From assembly GCF_002420705.1 (NCBI RefSeq), contig NZ_DIIM01000010.1:119978-183977 (forward strand): 64,000 bases of DNA, in the 5' to 3' direction. This document shows positions 47,962-55,850 of this stretch, in pieces. Positions within the stretch are counted from its first letter, which is position 1; each line of letters starts with the position of its first letter. The notes below the pieces were generated by a model that did no database searches, was not told the DNA's origin, and was given only the letters and a program-made list of their open reading frames with translations. The stretch comes from Sphingobacterium sp. UBA5670 (GTDB lineage Bacteria; Bacteroidota; Bacteroidia; Sphingobacteriales; Sphingobacteriaceae). A program made the position numbers and the translations under genes.

Positions 47962-48525
47962 TTAGAATTTGTAACCTACCATAATGCCGATTGTTTTATT
48001 TTTTGCATCTAGCGTTTTGTCGACACTGGTAAAACCATGACTATAATAGGCGTCTAAGGTCAGGTGACTGATATCTACACCGATGCCTACTCTTCCATCA
48101 AATGAAAATTTCTTATAATCGGTATTTACGCTGGACTTAACCGTTTTAACATCATAGTTTAGCTGTGGTCCCAGTAGTCCACGCAGGTTAAAGTCGCCAT
48201 TTTCCAAAAATTTGTAACCTACTTGAAGCGGTAGATTTATTTGATAGAATTTAGGTGTTTTCTGTCCGTTTTCGAAGTTATATTCTTTGCGCAATAGACT
48301 GGCCCCTATTCCAGGCTGGAAAAATACACGATCGCCAATACGTGCAAATCCAGCAACTGATACCCCAACTTTGCCATTATTATCTTTTACAGCCTTGTTG
48401 CCAAAGGAACTCATATGATAATTGCTTCCGACCTGCAAGCCATAAGTGATCTCTTGTGCTTGAGTAGTACCTGCTATTCCTAATAATGTCAATCCCAACA
48501 GGGCTACTTTAAATGTTGTTTTCAT
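47962..48525 (-). CDS. small outer-membrane beta-barrel protein (porin family)
   Basis: A 187-residue protein starting at ATG 48525 (an in-frame TTG lies 6 nt upstream, but the ATG begins a standard signal peptide, KVALLGLTLLGIAGTTQAQ). The mature part consists of alternating strands with glycines and aromatics (YGLQVGSNYHMSSFG, VGVSVAGFARIGDRVFFQPG, LPLQVGYKFLENGDFNLRGL) and ends in VGYKF with a terminal phenylalanine. This is the PorT/OmpW-like eight-strand barrel family common in Bacteroidota. Specific role unknown. It has its own promoter and terminator. Confidence 0.85.
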   Translation of the reverse strand: MKTTFKVALLGLTLLGIAGTTQAQEITYGLQVGSNYHMSSFGNKAVKDNNGKVGVSVAGFARIGDRVFFQPGIGASLLRKEYNFENGQKTPKFYQINLPLQVGYKFLENGDFNLRGLLGPQLNYDVKTVKSSVNTDYKKFSFDGRVGIGVDISHLTLDAYYSHGFTSVDKTLDAKNKTIGIMVGYKF

Positions 48526-48889
48526 TGTCAAATTATTTTTGTTATCAATTTTATGTTGCTCTTTCCTTTATGACAATGGAAAATCCGTATACCCTTAGAA
48601 AAAAATAATTTTATAAAATAGATGGCTTACCTTTAACAACAAACAGGAAGTTTTCTAAAAAAGTCTGGTATGGTGAATCTCATGTCATTTCTAGAAGATT
48701 GTACAGGGCTCTCTGGCGTATGTATATGAAAAGACTAACAAACAGGGACAAATAACGGATCCGAAATCAAATTGTCCTTATCATCGAAGTTGATAGCAAA
48801 AAAAAAATGAAAAATTTGTAAGGGTAATCTTCAATTGGGATGTCTTACTAATAAAGCAGATTATTTAAACAATAAGGCAGATTTGATCA
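48526..48889. other. 364-bp divergent intergenic region
   Basis: Holds the promoter of the minus-strand barrel gene at its left side and presumably the start of the plus-strand ECF sigma gene at its right. AT-rich, with A-tracts near 48800. No gene or strong repeat seen. Confidence 0.5.
48546..48576 (-). promoter_or_regulatory. promoter of the beta-barrel gene
   Basis: On the minus strand: TTG (48574-48576), exactly 20 nt, then TAAAATTG (48546-48553). This fits the Bacteroidota TTG/TAnnTTTG pattern with one mismatch. The leader to the ATG would be about 15 nt. Confidence 0.5.
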
Positions 48890-49423
48890 ATGTCGGAAAA
48901 TAAAGAAAAGAATTTTGAGCAGCTTTTTCGAGCGCATTACAAGGAGTTGCATCGTTATGCTTACCGGTATTTGGGCGATAGCGATGTGGCAGAAGAGGTT
49001 GTACAGCAGGTGTTTTTACGACTTTGGGAACGTGATTGGGAGGAGCAGGTACATACTTCATTAAAAGCTTATCTCTATCGGGCTATTTATAATGAGAGTA
49101 TGAATGTGATAAAAAAAGAGCAAAGGAAGCTACATTATCAAGCTCAGGAACAGTATAGACAGGATTTTGTGCCTGCGGTTGATGAAAGTACGCGGGATTT
49201 GAACGAAAAGCTACAGGTTGCTTTGGCGGAATTACCCGAAAAAAGTCGTACGGTCTTTGAATTAAGCCGATTTCAGGAAATGAAGTATAAAGATATCGCA
49301 GTAACCTTGGATCTGTCGATCAAAACTGTCGAGGGGCATATGAGCAGGGTACTGAAGCATTTGCGAATCGAACTTATGGATTATTTAACATTGATTATTT
49401 GCTTTCTTATCTATACACTATGA
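48890..49423 (+). CDS. ECF RNA polymerase sigma factor
   Basis: A 177-residue ECF sigma factor. Region 2: FEQLFRAHYKELHRYAYRYL and DVAEEVVQQVFLRLWERD. Region 4: MKYKDIAVTLDLSIKTVEGH as the helix-turn-helix. Its TGA overlaps the ATG of the downstream fecR in an ATGA junction, which implies translational coupling and thus matched levels of sigma and anti-sigma. Probable targets include the STN-repeat protein gene at 50435. Confidence 0.93.
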   Translation: MSENKEKNFEQLFRAHYKELHRYAYRYLGDSDVAEEVVQQVFLRLWERDWEEQVHTSLKAYLYRAIYNESMNVIKKEQRKLHYQAQEQYRQDFVPAVDESTRDLNEKLQVALAELPEKSRTVFELSRFQEMKYKDIAVTLDLSIKTVEGHMSRVLKHLRIELMDYLTLIICFLIYTL

Positions 49424-50388
49424 ATAAGGAACTGTTAGAAAAATATATCGTTGGTGAGACCAATGAATTAGAGACAGCCATGATACAAAATTGGTTGGAG
49501 AAAGATGCTAAGAACAAGGAGGAATACATAAAAATGAAAAAAATGTGGGATAGTTTGCCAAAACCTTTGGATGTCCCTGAAGTGGACGTGGATAAGGCTT
49601 GGGCTGACTTCAAAGCTGTACGCGACAGCAGGGCGTCAAATACTGCTGTAATCCCCAAAAAGACAGCATCTGTGATAAAATGGAGCTGGTGGCTAGCGGC
49701 AAGTATCTTGATTCTATGTGCAGTGGGATTCTATATATTTGATCAGTCGCACCGTAAAGAAATGTATCTTTCGAGTACGGGGCAAGTGCGTCAGGATTCT
49801 TTACCTGATGGGTCATTTGTTACGTTAAATAAGAACACAGAGATTGCCTACTCAAGCAGATGGACCAATGGGAATAGAAATGTTGCATTGAAAAATGGTG
49901 AAGTATTTTTTCAGGTACGCAAGGACAAAAAACATCCCTTCGTTATTGAAAGTGGAAATACTAAAATCACTGTTCTGGGCACAAGTTTTAATGTGCGGCG
50001 GGTTTCGAATGCGACAGAAGTTATCGTTTCGACGGGTTTGGTCAAGGTAGGTTATGCGAACAAGGAAGTCTTTTTACGACCACAACAAATGATTACGATT
50101 CGCGACAATGATACACTTAAAGTGGACAAGGAACCTGTTAAGGATCAGTTTTATAAATATTATGTGGATCGTGTGTTTGATTTTGAGAATACCCCTTTAC
50201 AACGTGTTGTCGAGTTGCTTAACCGAGCTTATGACTATAAGATTATTATAGATCATTCTTCCGATCAGAAATTACTGCTGACAGCGAAATTCGAACAAAA
50301 TAGTTTAACTGAAATTTTGAAAGTCATTTCTAGCACATTTGGATTAAAAGTCAATGTGAAAGACAGGGAAATTCATCTGACGAGATGA
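49420..50388 (+). CDS. FecR-family anti-sigma factor
   Basis: A 322-residue protein starting at ATG 49420 (the frame continues upstream to a TTG, but the ATGA overlap with the sigma stop decides the start). N-terminal sigma-binding helices (MNKELLEKYIVGETNELETA) precede a membrane helix near residues 88-105 (WWLAASILILCAVGFYIF). FecR domain motifs follow: LPDGSFVTLNKNTEI, VFFQVRKDKKHPFVIESG and VLGTSFNVRRV. The C-terminal STN-like part is FENTPLQRVVELLNRAYDYK. It would gate the coupled ECF factor and receive a signal from the STN domain of the protein encoded next. Confidence 0.92.
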   Translation: MNKELLEKYIVGETNELETAMIQNWLEKDAKNKEEYIKMKKMWDSLPKPLDVPEVDVDKAWADFKAVRDSRASNTAVIPKKTASVIKWSWWLAASILILCAVGFYIFDQSHRKEMYLSSTGQVRQDSLPDGSFVTLNKNTEIAYSSRWTNGNRNVALKNGEVFFQVRKDKKHPFVIESGNTKITVLGTSFNVRRVSNATEVIVSTGLVKVGYANKEVFLRPQQMITIRDNDTLKVDKEPVKDQFYKYYVDRVFDFENTPLQRVVELLNRAYDYKIIIDHSSDQKLLLTAKFEQNSLTEILKVISSTFGLKVNVKDREIHLTR

Positions 50389-50434
50389 ATCATCAAATAA
50401 ATATATTTTCAGAACAATTTGTATAGAAAGCAAC

Positions 50435-52225
50435 ATGATACTATTTTTTATAAAGAGAACAGAACTTTACCTTTTCATTTTCATGCTGTGTTCGTTTCAT
50501 TGGGGACGGGCACAGCAAAAGCTTGCAACGGAGATCCGGATGCCAGCTTTTGCAGCGACTACCATAGGCGATGTTTTCCAGGTATTAAAAGAGAAACAGG
50601 ATATATTATTTTCCTTTAATGGAAATATTTTACAGACCGACAGTGTTATTCATACCCAGGCTTATCAAGGAAATTTATACGACTATCTGGATCGAATTTT
50701 GGGGAAAGAATATAGTTTTAAAGAACTCGGAAGACATATTATTATTCAATACACACCGCAGCGGATGTCGGTAGATTTTGAGGTAAAGACACCCAATAAA
50801 AACAAGGTGGTTATATCCGGATATATCAAAAATATCCGAACCAATAATCCGATTTCGAATGTCAGTATCTTTGATCGAAGTGCTCTATTGTCCACACTGA
50901 CAGATCAAAATGGTTATTTTGAACTGGACGTAAAGAAAAAAAGTAATCTTATCGCCGTGAATGTTAGTAAAGAGACTTTTCGGGATACCAGTGTGATGGT
51001 GATTTTTCCGATAGAAGCGCGAATTGGGGATAAGAAGACGCGTGAATACGGCTATTTTGAGGGGTATGAGGAAGATCATGGTCTTTATCGGTCTTTTTGG
51101 GGACGCGTATTTCTGTCACCTGCGCAACGGATACAAAGCATGAATTTGGGTGGTATGTTTTTATATAGTCCCTACCAAATTTCGATGACCCCGGGATTAA
51201 GTTCACATGGTTTTATACGATCGCAAATTGTGAATAAATTTTCCATAAATATCATTGGTGGAGCGACTGCAGGTGTTAAAGGCGTTGAACTTGGTGGTGT
51301 ATTTAATATGAACCAATATGACATGCAGGGGATGCAGATGGCTGGGGTGTTCAATGCGGTCGGAGGAAATGTGCACGGGGTACAGCTTGCGGGTGTAGGA
51401 AACCGTGTTTTCGAAGGAATGAAAGGCTTGCAAATGGCTGGTGTTTTCAATGGCGCTGGAGGAAATGTGAGTGGAATACAGATCGCTGGTGTAGGAAATC
51501 ATGTTGTTGGTGGAGTGAAAGGCTTACAAATAGCTGGGGTTTTCGATAAAGCCGATACAGTAAGGGGAGTTCAGATTGCTGGAGTTGTCAATATGGCGAA
51601 TGAAGCAGCTGGAACGACACAGATTGCCGGGATAGTAAATGCTAGCCAATCGACTGTTGGAAGTCAAATCGCTGGAATCGCGAATAAAGCGAAAAAGGTA
51701 AAAGGGCTGCAGTTAGCAGGAATAATCAATATTGCAGACAGTAGTGATTATCCGATAGGTTTGCTGAATTTTATTAAAAACGGTGAAAAGAGCCTAGCAC
51801 TGTCCATTAATGAGGAGAGCTATCTTGGCCTACAATTTCGTTCCGGCGGACGTGTCCTTTATAGTATATTATCGATCAATGTGGCACTTGAAGGTAATAG
51901 ACCTGAAAAATATGCTTTTGAAGCTGGGTTAGGAGCTGTATTGCTCAATCGGTCTAAATTCAGTCTCCGTACTGAAGTCGCGACACGTAATCTTTTGACC
52001 GAAAAATTTAAAACGCTGGATAACCACCAATCTTCGATACGAGTGATTCCCGCATTTAAATTAAGTGACCGTATATCCATATTTGCTGCTCCTAGCTTGA
52101 ACTATGCAGAGAGAGATGAAAATACAATTTCTGGTGGTAGCACGGTATGGAAAGTTTGGCGAAGAGACCGTACACGAAATACATTTTACGGCGGTGGAAT
52201 GGCAGGGCTTATGTTAAAATTATAA
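50435..52225 (+). CDS. STN-domain protein with 16-residue glycine-rich surface repeats (LA_2272-like)
   Basis: A 596-residue secreted protein (signal peptide to GRAQ, about residue 28). An STN domain (FAATTIGDVFQVLKEKQDIL to GRHIIIQYTP) and a carboxypeptidase-like regulatory domain (VVISGYIKNIRTNNPISNVS) come first, the order normally found at the N-terminus of FecR-signalling SusC receptors. Instead of a plug and 22-strand barrel, residues 280-435 hold about ten copies of a 16-residue repeat of pattern G-[VL]-Q-[ILM]-A-G-[VI]-x-N. A C-terminal part with barrel-like strands ends in MLKL. The repeats resemble those annotated as LA_2272 family surface repeats. It directly follows an ECF/FecR pair, so it may be a non-transporting outer-membrane sensor. 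Confidence 0.8.
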   Translation: MILFFIKRTELYLFIFMLCSFHWGRAQQKLATEIRMPAFAATTIGDVFQVLKEKQDILFSFNGNILQTDSVIHTQAYQGNLYDYLDRILGKEYSFKELGRHIIIQYTPQRMSVDFEVKTPNKNKVVISGYIKNIRTNNPISNVSIFDRSALLSTLTDQNGYFELDVKKKSNLIAVNVSKETFRDTSVMVIFPIEARIGDKKTREYGYFEGYEEDHGLYRSFWGRVFLSPAQRIQSMNLGGMFLYSPYQISMTPGLSSHGFIRSQIVNKFSINIIGGATAGVKGVELGGVFNMNQYDMQGMQMAGVFNAVGGNVHGVQLAGVGNRVFEGMKGLQMAGVFNGAGGNVSGIQIAGVGNHVVGGVKGLQIAGVFDKADTVRGVQIAGVVNMANEAAGTTQIAGIVNASQSTVGSQIAGIANKAKKVKGLQLAGIINIADSSDYPIGLLNFIKNGEKSLALSINEESYLGLQFRSGGRVLYSILSINVALEGNRPEKYAFEAGLGAVLLNRSKFSLRTEVATRNLLTEKFKTLDNHQSSIRVIPAFKLSDRISIFAAPSLNYAERDENTISGGSTVWKVWRRDRTRNTFYGGGMAGLMLKL

Positions 52226-52290
52226 AACTAAAAACTATTTGATGACAGCGTTGTTCTACAAATAGCTTTTAAACATTTAACATTTTATGT

Positions 52291-52335
52291 AAACGCCCTA
52301 TATCAATCTGATAAAGGGCGTTTATCTTTTTATAG
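52291..52335. terminator. intrinsic terminator
   Basis: AAACGCCCT (52291-52299) and AGGGCGTTT (52315-52323), with an inner TATC/GATA pair, then TATCTTTTTATA. It lies between the converging repeat-protein and J-domain genes and may serve both. Confidence 0.85.
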
Positions 52336-52353
52336 CTGTTGAAAGCACAGTCC

Positions 52354-52803
52354 TTATACGACTGTGGCAGTCTTTAATACATTACGGTATGGGTAAGAAT
52401 GGAAGATATGTCTGCGGGCAAATCGGCCTAAAGAATCTGCGTTGACAAATTTAATATAGTCATTCCGCTGAACACCAAAATATTCATATTGACTGCCATC
52501 GTGAAAAGTGACTGTCAATATTTGTCCTTTCCAATCAACATCTTGAATACCAGAATTGGTAATTGTCTCGGTGTAGATTGGTAATTGTTGTTCTAATGTC
52601 TCCGGACAAATGCTTACCAAGAAATGGTAGGCTTCAATCATTTCCACACTTTTTTCCTCTGCAGCCAAACGACCTTCTTCATCATTGACAAATTTATCTG
52701 GATGACATTCTTTCATGATTGTTCGGTAGGTAGACTTCAGGGTTTTAAGATCCACAGATTTATCTACGTTAAGTAACTTCCGGTAGTCGGCAATTTTTTT
52801 CAT
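52354..52803 (-). CDS. J-domain protein with C-terminal KTSC domain
   Basis: A 149-residue cytoplasmic protein. The first 70 residues are a DnaJ J-domain (YRKLLNVDKSVDLKTLKSTY) with the HPD motif at 34-36 (ECHPDKF), which stimulates the ATPase of DnaK. The C-terminal 60 residues match the KTSC domain (LTVTFHDGSQYEYFGVQRND, then GRFARRHIFHSYPYR), whose function is not established. It has no glycine/phenylalanine linker, zinc fingers or substrate domain, so it is not a classical DnaJ. Confidence 0.87.
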   Translation of the reverse strand: MKKIADYRKLLNVDKSVDLKTLKSTYRTIMKECHPDKFVNDEEGRLAAEEKSVEMIEAYHFLVSICPETLEQQLPIYTETITNSGIQDVDWKGQILTVTFHDGSQYEYFGVQRNDYIKFVNADSLGRFARRHIFHSYPYRNVLKTATVV

Positions 52804-52858
52804 GGCGGCAAAGATATGCTTAATAATCAGATTATTCGCTATGAAATATGAAAAAAAC

Positions 52859-53080
52859 TTATTTCTTCAACAAGGTTTTTACATAGAGCTGCTCAACCTT
52901 CTCTCTAGCCCACGGTGTTTTCCTTAAGAAAGTTAGAGAAGATTTTACACTTGGATTCTCATTGAAACATCGGATGGATATGCGTTGCCCCAACTCTTCC
53001 CAACCATAGTATTCCACCAAATACTCTATGATGGTGTCAAGCCGCTTTCCGTGTAATGGATTATTAGTTTGTTCTTGCAT
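52859..53080 (-). CDS. VF530-family DNA-binding protein (DUF2132)
   Basis: A 73-residue protein matching the family along its whole length: NPLHGKRLDTIIEYLVEYYG, WEELGQRISIRCF, and SVKSSLTFLRKTPWAREKVE followed by LY. Structures of the family show a compact helical fold, and DNA binding was proposed for VF530 itself. Cellular role unknown. It stands alone between the J-domain and flavin reductase genes. Confidence 0.9.
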   Translation of the reverse strand: MQEQTNNPLHGKRLDTIIEYLVEYYGWEELGQRISIRCFNENPSVKSSLTFLRKTPWAREKVEQLYVKTLLKK

Positions 53081-53169
53081 GTTGTAAAGATAATAATCTT
53101 CGAATTATGGATTAAGCTAATTTTTATGACTTGGTTAAAATAGAATACTGCGACAGCACTGGATCAAGG

Positions 53170-53688
53170 TTAGTATTTATTTAGTTGTACAGCTAGATTT
53201 TTTAGATCGAGAAGAAGCTGCTCATCCCAAATTTCTCCCGTTGCATCTAACTTTCCTTTGACTCCTTGTATAAGTAAGTTTCTTTTTTCGTCAATTTGAG
53301 CTCCCAACCCCTGTATAATGCGTTGTAACTCGACGTGAGCTGTTTCACCTTGCGCCGCTGCGGTAATAATACTGACGGGCTTATCTGTGAATATCGTCGT
53401 TGCCGCACACCACTCAAGTAGATTTTTTAACCCACTCGGAACACTGAAAATGTATTCCGGGCTGCTGATCAATACGATGTCAGCATCGTTAATTACTTGA
53501 CGGAGCGCAACAATTTCTATAGGAGGATGAGATTGGCTCTCTTCTGGATCAAAATGTGGCAGTTCTTTTAGGCGGTCAAATAGTGTAAAATGGATATTGG
53601 CATCAACCTCTTGTTTGAGGTGATTGACAATATGGTGATTGGATGAATTTGTACTGGCACTACCTACAATAGCAAAAATAGTTTTCAT
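53170..53688 (-). CDS. NAD(P)H-dependent FMN reductase family oxidoreductase
   Basis: A 172-residue flavodoxin-like protein. The FMN phosphate loop is IVGSASTNSSN (residues 7-17), and the family motif SSPEYIFSVPSGLKNLLEW contacts the isoalloxazine ring. Related proteins reduce FMN, azo dyes, chromate or quinones with NADPH. No signal peptide; cytoplasmic. Monocistronic by spacing. The exact substrate cannot be predicted. Confidence 0.9.
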   Translation of the reverse strand: MKTIFAIVGSASTNSSNHHIVNHLKQEVDANIHFTLFDRLKELPHFDPEESQSHPPIEIVALRQVINDADIVLISSPEYIFSVPSGLKNLLEWCAATTIFTDKPVSIITAAAQGETAHVELQRIIQGLGAQIDEKRNLLIQGVKGKLDATGEIWDEQLLLDLKNLAVQLNKY

Positions 53689-53849
53689 GAGTGTTTAATT
53701 ATTCGCAGAGCACGGCTAGGCTCTTTGCATTTTTACTTCTTATCTTGTTTTCGATGGCACTAAATTACAATATTCAATTCAAACGATTTTCGTTGTTCTT
53801 CGCTTGAATGTAATTTTTCCTTTCTTTCTCCTTTTACCGATTAAGTTTA

Positions 53850-53857
53850 TACTTTTG
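53850..53857 (+). promoter_or_regulatory. candidate -7 box upstream of ECF sigma gene
   Basis: TACTTTTG matches TAnnTTTG exactly, 45 nt before the start codon. No TTG is present at the usual upstream distance, so this is tentative. Confidence 0.3.
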
Positions 53858-53902
53858 GAATAGGGGACTTTTATTAGCCTTGTTCGGATTATATGCTTTG
53901 TT

Positions 53903-54460
53903 ATGAGAAATAAAATGGGGTACCGCTTATTGTGGGAACGTATTCGTACTGGAGACGAGACGGCTTTCTTTGATCTATATGCGGCGCTCTATCAGGAGCT
54001 TGTTAATTTTGGGATACGTACTTGTGGTGACAGTGACTTGTCAAGTGAAGCGACCGATCAGGTTTTCGTTAAAATTTGGGAGAAAAGAGAACAGCTAGAT
54101 CGGGTAGAAAATGTACAGTCCTATCTCATTACTTTTTTAAAAAGACGTATTCTGCGTCTATTGGAGAAACAGCATAAAATAAATACTGCGCTCCAAAATG
54201 TAAAAGCAGAGGACGACTGGGTTGAAATGCCCTATGAAGAATTTGTTATTAAGGTACAGACCAATGAGATTATACAGATCCGCCTGAAGGACGCACTGGA
54301 GAAGTTGTCTTTTCGTCAGAAACAGCTGGTTAATTTGAAATTCTTTGAAGGCTATTCCTATGAAAAAATAGCTGAAACTACACAGATGTCTGTGAAAACT
54401 GCCTACAATACGCTTTATGATGCGTTGAAAATTCTGAGGGAAGAATTGAAAGATATTTAA
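53903..54460 (+). CDS. ECF RNA polymerase sigma factor
   Basis: A 185-residue ECF factor. Region 2: AFFDLYAALYQELVNFGI and EATDQVFVKIWEKREQL. Region 4: YSYEKIAETTQMSVKTAYNT as the helix-turn-helix. It starts a fecI-fecR-susC-susD series. The 186-nt gap before fecR is larger than in the two other pairs here, so fecR may have an additional promoter. Confidence 0.92.
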   Translation: MRNKMGYRLLWERIRTGDETAFFDLYAALYQELVNFGIRTCGDSDLSSEATDQVFVKIWEKREQLDRVENVQSYLITFLKRRILRLLEKQHKINTALQNVKAEDDWVEMPYEEFVIKVQTNEIIQIRLKDALEKLSFRQKQLVNLKFFEGYSYEKIAETTQMSVKTAYNTLYDALKILREELKDI

Positions 54461-54646
54461 GTTGTGCGTGTGGCTTTTTATTTTTAGGCTTCAAGAGCGT
54501 GCTTGTAAGACGTCTGCAAAAATTACAAGTATGTTGATGTTTTTGTTTAAAATAATGTATTGATTTACAGTTATTTGAAAAATAATTTAAATTTTCTTTA
54601 GGAAAAAGCCAGGCTTTCGGGCACTATAGAGTAAATACCCAAAAGA

Positions 54647-55747
54647 ATGAGCCAAAAAGATTATAAACAGTTAGAAGATTTTTTGATTGACGATACTTTT
54701 CAAAAGTATTGTTCAGGGGAAGATAAAAACTGTATTCTATACTGGCAACAATATAGCCTAAACCACCCCGAACAAGCAGAGGCTATTCTAAAAGCGAAGC
54801 GCCTATACCAACTGTTGGTCGGTAACCGTAGACCTGTGAATGAACAATTGGAAAAATTGAAAACTGACCTTCAAAATTCTTCTGTGGAACATTTTGTGTC
54901 AAATCGATTTAATTGGGCCAAATGGGGCGCTGTTGCAGCAGTACTCGTTGCTTTGGTTTCTGGCGGACTCTGGTATTATTCGCAGTCAAGCAAAGTGGAC
55001 ACCGTATTGCCTATCACGTCAATTGGGCAGGTTTACCAAACGAAGAATGGTGAAAAAAAGACCTTTGAATTGGGCGATGGGAGCACTGTAACCTTAAATT
55101 CAGGAAGTAGGCTTGAGCTTGCGGCTGATTTCAATCTGGAATCGCGGGTTGTAAGGCTTGCCGGAGAAGGCTATTTTCAGGTAGCGAAAAATAAAGAGAA
55201 ACCTTTTGTGGTACAAGCTTCCGATTTTGACATCAAGGTACTGGGAACAACATTTAATGTAAAGAGTTATTCAGATGAGCCCACAGCAGAAGCGTTGCTT
55301 GTTGAAGGCTCGATTGAAATGAAGAGCAAAGGACAACGGGAAAATTCTGTGATTATCAAGCCAAATCAAAAAATCACGATTTACAAGAACCAAGGCAAAA
55401 TTGCAGTACAACATAAAACGAATAAACCAATTGCGAGCAAATTACCGATTAAGGAAATTGCTATAGAGAACATCCCTACAGTAGAATCGAACATCGCTGA
55501 AATACCAGATATTGCATGGCGTGAAAACAGATTAGAAATCGTGGACCAAGATTTTGAATCTCTGCGCCGGACATTGGAGCGTTGGTATGATGTGGATATA
55601 CACATTAAAAACGACCAATTAAAACAATATCGTTTTACAGCAACCTTCAGCAAAGAAAATATCACTCAGGTACTGAGTGCTTTACAGAGCGTTGAACCTT
55701 TTAAATTTAATGTATATGGGAGAAAAATAACTATATCAGAAAAGTAA
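54647..55747 (+). CDS. FecR-family anti-sigma factor
   Basis: A 366-residue anti-sigma factor. It has an N-terminal cytoplasmic part (YKQLEDFLIDDTFQKYCSGE) and a membrane helix near residues 89-105 (WGAVAAVLVALVSGGLWYY). FecR motifs are LGDGSTVTLNSGSRLEL, GEGYFQVAKNKEKPFVVQAS and VLGTTFNVKSY. The C-terminal domain ends with FESLRRTLERWYDVDIHI, an STN-like region. Its periplasmic end is expected to contact the STN domain of the SusC encoded next. Confidence 0.92.
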   Translation: MSQKDYKQLEDFLIDDTFQKYCSGEDKNCILYWQQYSLNHPEQAEAILKAKRLYQLLVGNRRPVNEQLEKLKTDLQNSSVEHFVSNRFNWAKWGAVAAVLVALVSGGLWYYSQSSKVDTVLPITSIGQVYQTKNGEKKTFELGDGSTVTLNSGSRLELAADFNLESRVVRLAGEGYFQVAKNKEKPFVVQASDFDIKVLGTTFNVKSYSDEPTAEALLVEGSIEMKSKGQRENSVIIKPNQKITIYKNQGKIAVQHKTNKPIASKLPIKEIAIENIPTVESNIAEIPDIAWRENRLEIVDQDFESLRRTLERWYDVDIHIKNDQLKQYRFTATFSKENITQVLSALQSVEPFKFNVYGRKITISEK

Positions 55748-55748
55748 A

Positions 55749-55774
55749 AAGGATGGTGGACCAACACCATCCTT
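55749..55774 (+). other. hairpin between fecR and susC
   Basis: AAGGATGGTG (55749-55758), loop GACCAA, CACCATCCTT (55765-55774), starting 1 nt after the fecR stop. A 10-bp perfect stem with a short T-poor tail; possible partial terminator or processing site separating regulator from transporter mRNA. Confidence 0.55.
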
Positions 55775-55850
55775 CATTGAAAAAATGATTAACCAAAAGC
55801 AGCAACATTGGGGCGTGCTGCTTAATATTAATTTTAACCAACACTAAAAT

